Shown: positions 41,730 to 50,921 of the stretch, one piece after another
Layout: each line of letters starts with the position of its first letter
How positions within the stretch are numbered: the first letter of the stretch is position 1
Origin: Zygnema cylindricum
Lineage: Eukaryota > Streptophyta > Zygnematophyceae > Zygnematales > Zygnemataceae
Assembly (NCBI GenBank): GCA_037447655.1
Contig: JBBHKE010001283.1
Span: 195,725-259,724, forward strand
Reading direction: 5' to 3'
DNA: 64,000 nt
The notes under the pieces: model-generated
The model's input: the letters and a program-made list of their open reading frames with translations, nothing else
What the model was told of the DNA's origin: nothing
Databases searched by the model: none
Translations under genes and position numbers: made by a program

Positions 41730-44700
41730 ATGGAGAACACTTTTGTTGCTCCCTCGAGTAGTACCATTCCTACTAGACCTCCTCCCAAGCAAGTCAACAG
41801 GGTTGGTGCAGCACGCGTTGAGCATCTACGAACCCAAAGAACCAATGAAGCTAACGGGGAAAATTCTAGGGCTGGCACTGTACCATCAAAAAGAAAGATA
41901 CGCAAAAAAGCAGAAGCAAGACCTATAAACCAGGCTAGTGAAGGAGTTGAGGACAGGGATGAATTAAGAGAACAAAATGATGGCGATGAAATATTACGCA
42001 CGAATACTGTGGGTGGATCTAGACCCGAGCCAACCCCTTTTTGTGAAAACACAGAGGAAGTTAGGAGAGAAGGCATATGTACTCGGAAAAAGACAATAGT
42101 TGATAATACCTTCAGACAGTACAAGCAACGTATGAAAATTTGGAAGGTATGATGCATAGATGTACTTTGAGTATCAAATGTATTACTAAATATTGGAATT
42201 TATTTTGCATTTTCAGTTTTTCTATTAATAATAATATCATTTAATTTAATTGCTTTGTAATTTAACATAACACAAACTATGTGCAGAAGTGGTGGGCGGA
42301 TGAAGAAAAGAAAAGGAGCCCGACACCGTTTCCTGAATACGTTAAAAAGATGGGTGGAAGGACTTTGGGTGATCACGGCCCGAATATAGATGAACCGTGG
42401 TTAGATACCGTACTTATTCAACAAGCATCAGTGAACGATTTTTTCCGGTCACATGAAAATCAGGTGATTAAGTCATTGGATTATCAACACAAAACGATAA
42501 ATTGTCGAGGGAAATGATAATTAAAACAAAAGTGTGAGAGTAAGGTGTATTCATACATTGAGAGAAAAAGGTTTAAAGACACATGGAAAGAAAAAAAACG
42601 TTTACAAGAGGTGTGTGATGATGGTTTCTTTCCATATTTTTTTTTTTCTGAGAGTGTTTTTTCGGATTAATTATGTTTATCTTGTTTAGAGTTTTATTTA
42701 ATTGAATGAGTTCCTTATACTGCAACTAATAATCAATATTTGTTGTTTCTCCTTTTTTGTTTCAGTCCCAAGGTTTTTTAAGTTCAATGTTGAAAGCCCT
42801 TGTGTATTTTCATACGATTTTAGGGATTCCAGTTGAAGATATAAGAAAAGGTCATGAAACCGAGGCAATAATGAAAGGAATTATTAGACAAACAGGAATG
42901 AGTTGCAAGCTACAATACTTAGATCGACAATCTGGAGCAGTAAACGACGGGTATAACGGTACACAATTGAAGGATATGAGTCGAACGTGGTTGGGAGCAT
43001 GCACTACGTTAGAAAAGGCCCATGAAAACATGCTTGCTCGATCGATAACACTTCTTACCCATTATGCAGCCGGTAGAGGCAATAGCGCTAGAGCCGTTAA
43101 CTTGTGTGATCTATTTTCGATGGAGGTGGAGAGTGTGGGGCCGTCCCCTAGTCGTATGTTACGCTTCCTCGACATGAACGGCAAGACGAATAAGGTAGAA
43201 AAATAAGCTATAACAATGAACATGTATTTTGCTTCATCACATTTTAATAAGTTTTTGGATTGGTGTGTATCGTTTGCTTAGTTGCTAATACAACTTTGGG
43301 AAAAACTAATTATTTTTGTAAACAATTGATAGTGTTAAATGTGTTGAACATCTAACAAAGTTTTTCTCTCATTTTGTTTTTATTCAGAACGGTCGTAAGG
43401 AGCATTTTGGGGTGATTAGAAATAGAGAATGGGATCTTTGTCCGCTGGGAGGTATAGCTCTATGGCTTTTATATTTGTTCCACATAAAAGAAGGAACTGG
43501 CTGGGGTTGCCCTGATTTCTCATCAAGAAATTCATGGTTAGTGTGAAAACCACTTTTCATGTCAAATGTGTTTTGTTTTTTTTCGATAACTTCCTCAAAA
43601 ATTTCACATTTTTTCTGCCAATTTGTTCATTTTTATTAATACATGTTTTATTCATTTTTATTAATACATGTTTTAAAGATTCTTTTACAGGTACGATTTA
43701 TCATTATTTCCTAAGGCTTGCAACAATGATAACACGTTGGACTACCATACCCATCTTAAGTTAATACAAGCAATATTTTTATCCCTAGACATCGTATCGA
43801 ACTCAAAAACCCATGCGATGAGGGGTTCAGGTGCGAGGGCGGCTGAAAGTAAAGGGTAAGAAACACAACATCTTTTATTTGTAACAAATAATTTTATTTT
43901 TCATACATTTTTAGATCTTGGAGGAAAAAAAAATTGAAGTGTTAAAGTTTTTATACTTATATGAAAAGATTTCGGTGTCAACAGGGCTTTTAGAGGCACA
44001 TATAGCCAGATTGGGGAGATGGATGAGTACACACATGTACTTATCCTACTTGACTTCTATCCCCTTAGAGGTTCTACTAGTTCAAGCGGGCTTTACAGAC
44101 AAAAAAATATGCATACTTATTGCATCGAGATCAAATCCATGTTCCTCAATGCCTTCTCGGGCAAACATTTCTGTGGGCCGACAATGCTTTAAACGAAATA
44201 AAAAACGTAAGTGTTAATTTAATCCAAGAAATGACAAGAGAGTGAAATAATGAAAAGCACTATGGTCTAAGAGGTAAAGAGATAACAGTAAGATTGCAAA
44301 TTGACTAAAAAAAACGAAAAGGTGAGGAAACAGATAGGTGGTGAGACATGTAAAAAGACACTAGTTTAAACATTATATTTGGTATCTTCTCATTTGTTAA
44401 GTTTGAAAATTGAGATGAAATTAAAAAATTGAGCCAAAATCTTATAATTTGTTTCTTTTTTTTTCTTTTTGTTAATTTTTTTTTATATACAGAGAAATTT
44501 GCATACAAATGATGCAAAACGCGACATCTCGGCTCAAAAGTTTTTAGAGTTACTAATTGGATCAATACGAAGTTGTGTTTGGCAAGACCTTGCACTTTTG
44601 CATACAGACTTTCCTACGCATGCTTTTTTCACAACAACATTTTTTCAGTCAATAATCCGAGAATGTAATACAGAATGGAGAAATTTTGCTAATGCAGTAC

Positions 44701-45677
44701 AACTAATGGACAGGGAAAAAGACGAGAAGACAAATTTGGACGATATTCCTATCCCGGGCGAAGTGAAAGCCGAAGTGAAAGTCGAACTGCAAGCCTTACG
44801 AATTGCAGTCGATGGGATTCCACCCCTTTTGGGAAAGGTAAATACCCTTGAAAATACTGTGGCAACTTTAACTAAGACAATAGAGTGTTGCATGGCCATG
44901 TTTGATACAAGGCTAACTGCTATGCAACGTCAACTACACGGAGGGTTTTCTTACATGGAATCTAATTTTGGACAATTAGATTCCAAAGTATCAGAGTTGT
45001 CACAAGACTTAAAGCGGGCAATTTCTTTAATTGCACAACCTTCTTTTGCCCCTCCCTCCCACTCTAATCCTTCCCCAACCACTGATTTGCCTGCAAGGCC
45101 TCCTTCTCCTCCATCCGATCCTTCTCCCCCACCCCGTTTTCTCCTCCTCCACCTCCTCCTCCTCCACCTCCTCCTCCTCCAACTCCTCCACCGACGCTTT
45201 TTACACCAATATTTCTCGCACCTGCCCTTTCCTCTTTACAAAATACACCTAACATTTTACCACCATTTGTAAACCCTCCCGTCCCTTTAACCTCTTCAGC
45301 CGACATCCATCCTTTCAATTTATCAGAAATAAATGAGTCTGATCGTTTTGTTTTCGGAAACCATTCAACTTGTTCGATGAAATTTTTTCAAAACGATAAA
45401 TTTTCAGTTCTTGTTGACCTTGATGCGTTTCAAATTGACAGGGACAATTGGAAAGGATATATCGTGCAAAGTGCCAATAGTGATGCGAATGTTGAATTAA
45501 TTTTCAATGAGTATCATTACGGATTGAACGGTCGACCGCCGATCAAGACGTTGGTAGATAGAGATCAAACCAACAAATACAAAAAATCGGAATGTCAATT
45601 TTTAGTGTGGTCACCTCTTGAGAAAACAAAATGGGTTCGGTGTTTTAGAATTATGGTTTGTATACAAAAGTTAATGG
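41730..45677 (+). pseudogene. Crypton-like tyrosine recombinase gene with GCR1_C-like domain (multi-exon, disabled)
   Basis: I join exons by GT-AG sites and phase: 41730-42146, 42287-42610, 42766-43194, 43388-43536, 43691-43848 (or 43855), 43985-44206 and 44493 to about 45677. The second exon contains adjacent TGA TAA at 42515-42520. The recombinase boxes are RGNSAR (43075-43092), GKTNK at the exon 3 end, PDFSSR, TH-AM-R (H 43812, R 43821) and GRW followed by YLSYLT (candidate Tyr 44038 or 44047), then QAGF. A run of seven A at 44101-44107 breaks the frame by one; beyond it the +1 frame reads YAYLLHRDQ and LWAD to a GTAAGT donor. The last exon has a helical region, a poly-Pro tract with another frameshift (about 45130) and EYHYGLNGRPPIKTL, typical of GCR1_C. 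Cryptons insert as circular DNA by tyrosine recombination. The copy is dead. Confidence 0.75.
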
Positions 45678-46580
45678 TGAAACTCAGAGACCTCCATTGG
45701 CCCTCAGAGTATGCAGACCCAAAAGAAGCTAATCTGATAGTGCCGACTCCAAGTTAATATAAACCCAAGTGACTGACCCCTTGACAGTCAGAACCCCAAT
45801 ATAGATTCACCCCTGTGAAATAACACTTTCTATGTGCTCAGTTCCACCACAGAATGCAAAGTTAGAATATGAGATTTGGACACATTCACCCACTTTGACC
45901 TTCCCTTAGAAATTCAGCCACCCTGGCAGACAAAAACTCTGACCGACTACACCCCTATGTAGTGTGGACTCCTTTGAGTCCGCAGCAAAAAGAATCACTG
46001 AAAATGGTCAAGTAAATTGATAGTTATGGCTTCCCAAAGTTAGCCATTTATACAAGGTGCTCTCTTAGAGAGAGGGTCCTATCTGCCAAATTTTTCTAAG
46101 TCCTATCTCCCTCTAAAACTCTATCTACTGAAGTACGGCACCAATTAAAACACTGTGTCGTACAGAAAAGTACAGGTGCCGGTGTCTTTATGTACGGCCA
46201 TTGTACGAAATGGCCAAAATGTCGACACGTGTCATATCCGGATTTGTTCCCGTAATCTCCGGAGTTGCCGCAATCCAATGTAGTGTTACCACGTGTCACT
46301 CAATGTGGCGGTGATCGTAAACGGCCAAAATCGTACGCCGCGATCCCGGCATCCTTCGCGGCCGTCCGATCAATTTTGGATTTCAATCGTGGCCGTCATA
46401 AATACCTGCGCGGTATTCGTTCCGGCGTCAAACAAACTGCGCGGTATTTATTTCGTATCCGTACCGTACGTCGTACTTTACACAACTGTTTCTATGCAGT
46501 ATGCATATAGTTCTAGTTAAATGATTTAGTCTTATTGTAACTATTTAAATGAATAGCATACCCCTAATCTTCAAATAGAA

Positions 46581-46657
46581 TTTAGACAATCTGGAAAAGA
46601 CTACCGGCTGTTGTGACTAATGTCAGGTACCAGGATTAAATCCTGGCTCTGTCTAAA
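46581..46657 (+). other. 77-nt tRNA-like segment, antisense to LTR A
   Basis: It begins TTTAGAC and ends GTCTAAA, a perfect 7-bp terminal pairing. In between lie a CTGGAAAAGAC D-arm-like part, CTACCGGCTG, and CCAGGATTAAATCCTGG, a T-arm-like hairpin with a 5-bp stem and a 7-nt loop. Compared with a canonical tRNA there are four extra bases between T-stem and acceptor stem. The block CAGGT-CCAGGAT-AAA-CCTGGCTCTG also resembles the 3' half of plant initiator tRNA-Met as I remember it. Confidence 0.5.
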
Positions 46658-46847
46658 CTACCTTTTAGAGAAAAACCCCCCATAAAACAACTGTCGGTCT
46701 CCCTCTAGACAGCACAGGCAGCCATGGCTAACTCCTCCTCCAGTCTTCAGTGACTACAAAAAGTGTGGGGACTTGAGGAGGAGTTAGAGGCAGGCTGTCA
46801 ATATCTACTATTTTGCTTTTTATTTTGCAATCTCTAGACCTAGATAA

Positions 46848-46849
46848 AG

Positions 46850-46925
<76 letters not shown>

Positions 46926-46937
46926 AAAAAAAAAAAT
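46848..46937 (+). repeat. poly(A) tract inserted in LTR A
   Basis: About 85 nearly pure A residues lie between TCTAGACCTAGATAAAG and AAAATACTTGAATTCC. The partner LTR at 54715-54735 has no such insert. A (TA)n/T-run follows at 46980-47018. Poly-Phe and poly-Lys frames over these tracts are artefacts. Confidence 0.9.
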
Positions 46938-46973
46938 AAGAAAATACTTGAATTCCAACACTCCCCTTATTTT

Positions 46974-46983
46974 CTAGTCTATA

Positions 46984-47014
<31 letters not shown>

Positions 47015-47720
47015 TTTTCAACTTCCACAAACAAGTAAACAAACATCCCCTCCCCTTTTTCCTTTTCTTTTTCCTTTTTCCTTTTCCTTTCATAAAACTG
47101 AAGTATTTAACACAGTGCATTAAATGAACTGAAATAATAGTTGCATCACACATTTTATTTAACATCACATTTTTCATAAATTCGAGCAAAGATTTTATCC
47201 ACTTCATCACTCTTTTATCCACACACCAACAGATTTCCCTCTTGAGATCCAAACAGCCAGCCCCATCTCCAATCTGCAACATACACCCAGATGCTAACCC
47301 TTTTACAAGCACATCTTCACAAGTGACATCACACCAAGTAGTGATGTCAAATCCATCCACCCCCAAATATTCCCAAAAAATACTAGTCCCCACTAAGTTC
47401 CATATAAGATCTACATCTTTCGTACTAATATTTTTATCCATGATAGTTACCCTATTTTCTGAACTTCCCTCACTTTCTCCCATGGAATTCTTTCCACTAT
47501 TACTTTCTAATATAATTCCCAATAAATTTTTCTTCTCCCCTAAACCTTTAATCAAATATTTCTCTTCTCCCCTATCCTTTGAAACCTCTTCGAGTTTCAC
47601 TTCTCCCCTTTCCTCGGAATCCGTTGAAGTCTCCCTTTCCGACCAGTTTTCTGGTTCCCTATTATCTATAAAGTTATCCTGATTAATTTTATCTTTCCCG
47701 TTTTCACTTATGGATCCTAG
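46974..47720 (-). pseudogene. RT/RNase H remnant frame of element A (C-terminal part)
   Basis: On the minus strand an open frame of about 208 codons (47600 to 46974) aligns by eye with the end of copia RT and RNase H, but with large in-frame losses. KGLGEKKNLLGIILE matches KDLGEAKYILGIQME, FDITTWCDVTCEDV matches DITTWSDASYGDV, and GCMLQIGDGAGC matches GYVLQIGSGACC. The EAEYMAS and DNQA boxes are gone, so no RNase H activity is possible. It ends in a Lys/Arg-rich tail and then runs into the (TA)n tract. The upstream part of the frame is cut off by element B at 47720. Confidence 0.7.
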
Positions 47721-49029
47721 TGTTGATATTTGGGTATTTCTAGGTCTTTATTAGATAGAAAAGAGTAGAGGCAGTCTGCCCCTGACTCCCTTCTCCAAGC
47801 CCCCACACTTGTCGTAGTCACTGAAGGCTGGAGAGGGAGCTAGAGCCATGGCTGCCTAAGCTCTCCAAAGAGACAGGAATAGATAATATAGGTATGTTTA
47901 CCAAAAAGGTATTTCACGGACCCAGGAATTGATCCTGGTACCTACCGTCCGTCAACCGTCCCGTAGCCGTTAGCTTTGTCCATTTAGTCTAGGACTAGTG
48001 CTAGGACGTATTGGGTTTGATAAATATTTAAATAGTTATCGGTAGGCTTTTCCATTTAACTGGGTTACGGTCTATAGAACATAGAAACAGTTGTACTATT
48101 AGTACCGGACGAAACAAATAGTACGGACATTTGTTTCGACGGTTCGTATTTAATACCTATATCAATCGGACGGGCGTGGTTAGCGCCGGTCTCGAGGAAA
48201 GGACAATTTGGCGGTTTGCGGACTCCGCCACACCGGATGACACGTGGCAACAACGTATTCGATTAAAGAATTTCCGGAACGGCAGAAAACAAATCCGGAA
48301 GTGACAAATGTCGCACTATGGCGACATCGTACAATGTACGTACAAAAAGTACTCCGGCACTAGTACTTTCTTGTACGGTACCGTTTTCTGACGCGGCATG
48401 ACCTAGCGCCACGTGGAGAGATAAGATTTGGAGGCAGGAATTTCGGAGAATATAAGAGCGAATGCGGATAGGACATTTGTTGACTTTTTAGCAATGTCGT
48501 ACGATTACCATACAAAAGGTACACCGGCATCTGTACCTTTATGTACTGTACAATAATGTGATTGGCCCGTACTTCAGTACTAGAGGGTTTAGAGAGGAGT
48601 TTAGGACTTAGAATATTTTTGGTAGGTAGCTGCCTCTCCCAGAAAGCACCTTGTATAAATGGCAAACTTTGGCCAGCCATAACTATCAATTCAGTTGACC
48701 AAATTCAGTGATTCTTGTTGCTGCGGACTCAAGGGAGTCCAGGCTACACAGAGGTGTAGTCGGTCAGAGTGTTTGCCTGCCTAGGTGGCTGCACTTATAA
48801 GGGAAAGTCAAAGTGGGGAATGTTATCCTAACCTCATATTCTAACTTTGCATTCTGTGGTGGAACTGAGCACACAGAAAGTCTTACTTCACAGAGGTGAA
48901 GCTGTAATGGGGTTCTGATTGTCAAGGGGTCAATCATTTGGGTTTATATTAACTTGGAGTCGGCATTATCTAGATTAGCTTCCTTTGGACCTGCGAATTC
49001 TGTGTGGCAAAGGAGCCCATAGAATTTCA
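47721..49029 (+). repeat. 5' LTR of element B (1309 bp)
   Basis: It starts TGTTGATATT and ends TAGAATTTCA. It contains the palindrome (47845-47856), an antisense tRNA-like segment (47917-47998; minus-strand CCAGGATCAATTCCTGG as T-arm, TAGACTAAATGG as A-box and an anticodon-loop-like CTACGGG), TATAAAT (48654-48660), H1 GGACTC-AAGG-GAGTCC (48725-48740), H2 CTACAC-AGAG-GTGTAG (48744-48759) and H3 CTTCAC-AGAG-GTGAAG (48886-48901). Confidence 0.93.
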
Positions 49030-49804
49030 GGTTATGGGCCCACCATCTAGGGTGCCTATGTTTGATGGAACAGACTTCACTTATTGGGAGTTTACAATGG
49101 AGGGATTGCTTTTCGAGAAGCACTTATGGGGAATTGTTTTGGGACAAGTAAGGTGTCCGCCACCGGGCTCTGGAGGAGATCACTATGGAGAATCATCTGG
49201 GGCTGCCCAGAAAACCAACCAGAGTTCAGGTGCAACAGAAGGTGAAGGGAAGATCATTACCGTGGAAGGGGAAATAGGGGAGAAGGATAAAGGGACACCT
49301 ATGGTGAGGGGAGCTAGGCTCTCGCCTACGGTTCCACTTGTGGGGGTTATAAGTGAAACAAAAACTGATGAAAATGATAGAAAAATTTGGGAATATAAAA
49401 ACACTATAGCAAAACATCTCATACTTAGATATGTATCTAAGTCTATAGCTATCACTCTTTTAAATCTAACCAAGTCTTCGGAAATTTGGGAAACACTAAT
49501 TCAGATTTATAAGAGTGAGACTATACAGAGGCAGCAGTTAGTAAAACAGGAAATAGAGGCCTATGTTTATAAAGGCGGTAGCATGATAGAGTTTTGCAAT
49601 GATATTGCTGGGTTATATGTTGAGCTTGCTAGTACGGGATATGTAGAATCTGAGGAGAGAAAGATTAATACACTAATCATAAAGCTTCCATATGAGTACG
49701 AAGACATCATTTACCGTATGCAGGGGAATGGATGTCTCCTCGTGGACTTGGAGCATTACCATGGGAATAATTCTTGTGAGAGAAAGCACTTTGGAGCTTC
49801 GTAG
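49004..49804 (+). pseudogene. gag of element B, first part (start codon lost)
   Basis: The frame reads across the LTR end and primer site (E-P-I-E-F-Q-V-M-G-P-P-S-R) into a Gag with TYWEFTMEGLLFEKHLWG, as in element 2. The expected ATG at 49009 is AAG; the homologous 3' LTR still has ATG GAG CCC at 52213. The nearest in-frame ATG is codon V-M of the primer site itself (49034). A frameshift near 49720 ends the frame at 49804, and the correct frame continues weakly to 49970. Confidence 0.75.
49030..49045 (+). promoter_or_regulatory. primer-binding site, half-tRNA type (element B)
   Basis: GGTTATGGGCCCACCA is 16 bases complementary to the anticodon arm of plant-type initiator tRNA-Met as recalled, directly after the LTR. 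The minus-strand counterpart in element A is at 53515-53530. Confidence 0.85.
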
Positions 49805-49970
49805 GGGAAGTGAAAGGGGTGACTGCATTTACAGCTGGGTAGTGACTGGCGGAAGCGTGATGTGAGGGAATGGCGGTGACGAGCGGAAGCGTGATGAAAG
49901 GAAGAAGGACAAAGGTAAACCTTATCGGAACTTCGGTGGAAAGAGAGGGAGAGGAAAAGAAAGGGGAGCT

Positions 49971-50885
49971 TTGAAACAAAGGGTTTGCTTCGCTTGTAGG
50001 AAACCGGGTCACTATATGGAGGAGTGTCCTCGTTTGGAAGAACTTAGAAGTTGGAGTGTGAATGAGGAGGAAGAAGGGGAAGAGGAGAAAGAGGATGAAA
50101 AAATCTTGGAGCTTCTTCACATCGGTAGAATGGAGAAGAGAGAAAAGTACACAGAAATTCCACGAAGGCAACAGTGTGCTTTTGGAGGTATAAGGGAAGT
50201 AAAGAGAGAGGAGGTACTTGAGGATGTGGAGGAGTGTAAAGTGTATGACTTAGAAATGAGAAAGTCAGAACTAGGATCAATAAGTGAAAACGGGAAAAAT
50301 AAAATTAAAGAGGATAATTTTATAGGTAGTTTGGAATTAGAAAACTGGTCGGAAAAGGAGACTTCAACGGATTACGAGGAAAGGGGAGAAGTGAAACTAG
50401 AAGGGGTTTTAAAGGATAAGGGAGAAGAGGAATATTTAATGAAAGGTTTAGGGGAGGATAAATATTTATTGGGAATAAATTTAGAAAGTGAGAGTGGAAA
50501 GAAATCCATGGGAGAGAGTGAGGAAAGTTCATGTTTTGGGGGTAATGGGTTTGACATCACTAAAGGGAGTGATGACATTTATGAAGGTGTGCCTGTAAAA
50601 GGGTTAGCCTCAGGATGTGTGTTGCAGATTGGAGATGGGGCTGGCTGTTTGAATTGCAAGAGGGAAATCGGATTTAGTGTGGATGGAAAAGAGGTGAGGT
50701 GGATAAAAACTTTGCTCGGATTTATAATAAGTGGGATGCTAAATGAAATGTGTGATGCAATTATTATTTCATTTCATCTAATGCATTGTTTTAAATACGA
50801 GAGTATATTTCTTAAGTTATATAAAAGGAAAAAGAAAAGAAAAAGGATAAAGGGGAGGGGAGTGTTTTGTTTATTTTGTTTGTAA
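49971..50885 (+). CDS. Gag tail fused to a reduced RT/RNase H remnant (element B)
   Basis: This is an open frame of 304 codons without an obvious ATG-proximal start. It carries a zinc knuckle CFACRKPGHYMEEC (residues about 5-18), an acidic linker, IPRRQQCAFGG (the gag-protease junction of relatives), then directly YLMKGLGEDKYLLGINLE (RT end) and GCVLQIGDGAGC (RNase H). The protease, integrase and nearly all of RT are missing. In RNase H the EAEYMAS and DNQA boxes are lost. It ends with a Lys/Arg-rich stretch (KRKKKRKR). The equivalent frame in element A shows the same architecture, so the reduction predates both copies. If translated it would be joined to gag, but a frameshift separates it here. 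It could be fossil or a maintained Gag-only product. Confidence 0.6.
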   Translation: MKQRVCFACRKPGHYMEECPRLEELRSWSVNEEEEGEEEKEDEKILELLHIGRMEKREKYTEIPRRQQCAFGGIREVKREEVLEDVEECKVYDLEMRKSELGSISENGKNKIKEDNFIGSLELENWSEKETSTDYEERGEVKLEGVLKDKGEEEYLMKGLGEDKYLLGINLESESGKKSMGESEESSCFGGNGFDITKGSDDIYEGVPVKGLASGCVLQIGDGAGCLNCKREIGFSVDGKEVRWIKTLLGFIISGMLNEMCDAIIISFHLMHCFKYESIFLKLYKRKKKRKRIKGRGVFCLFCL

Positions 50886-50921
50886 TAGTTGAAAGGAAGT
50901 AGACTAGAAAATAAGGGGGAG

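Larger units (their letters stand above)
45678..46960 (-). repeat. 3' LTR of element A
   Basis: On the minus strand it begins TGTTGGAATTC (46960) and ends GAGTTTCA (45678), after the purine tract (46961-46972). It contains the palindrome (46717-46728), a tRNA-like segment (46581-46657), a TATA box (about 46050) and the leader hairpins H1 and H2. An A-rich insertion of about 85 bp splits CTAGAAAATAC near its start. Confidence 0.9.

Noticed and set aside
41730-45677. DIRS/Ngaro retroelement as the source of the tyrosine recombinase
   Set aside because: No RT or RNase H frame belongs to this gene, it has spliceosomal introns, and it carries a GCR1_C-like domain, all of which fit a Crypton better.
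46581-46657. A functional tRNA gene
   Set aside because: tRNA-like pairing exists, but four extra bases separate T-stem and acceptor stem, the anticodon arm is poor in this copy, and it is an integral part of the LTR. Reported as tRNA-like only.
46728-47046. Poly-Phe, poly-Lys and Tyr-Ile frames on the minus strand
   Set aside because: Artefacts of the poly(A) and (TA)n tracts in and beside LTR A.
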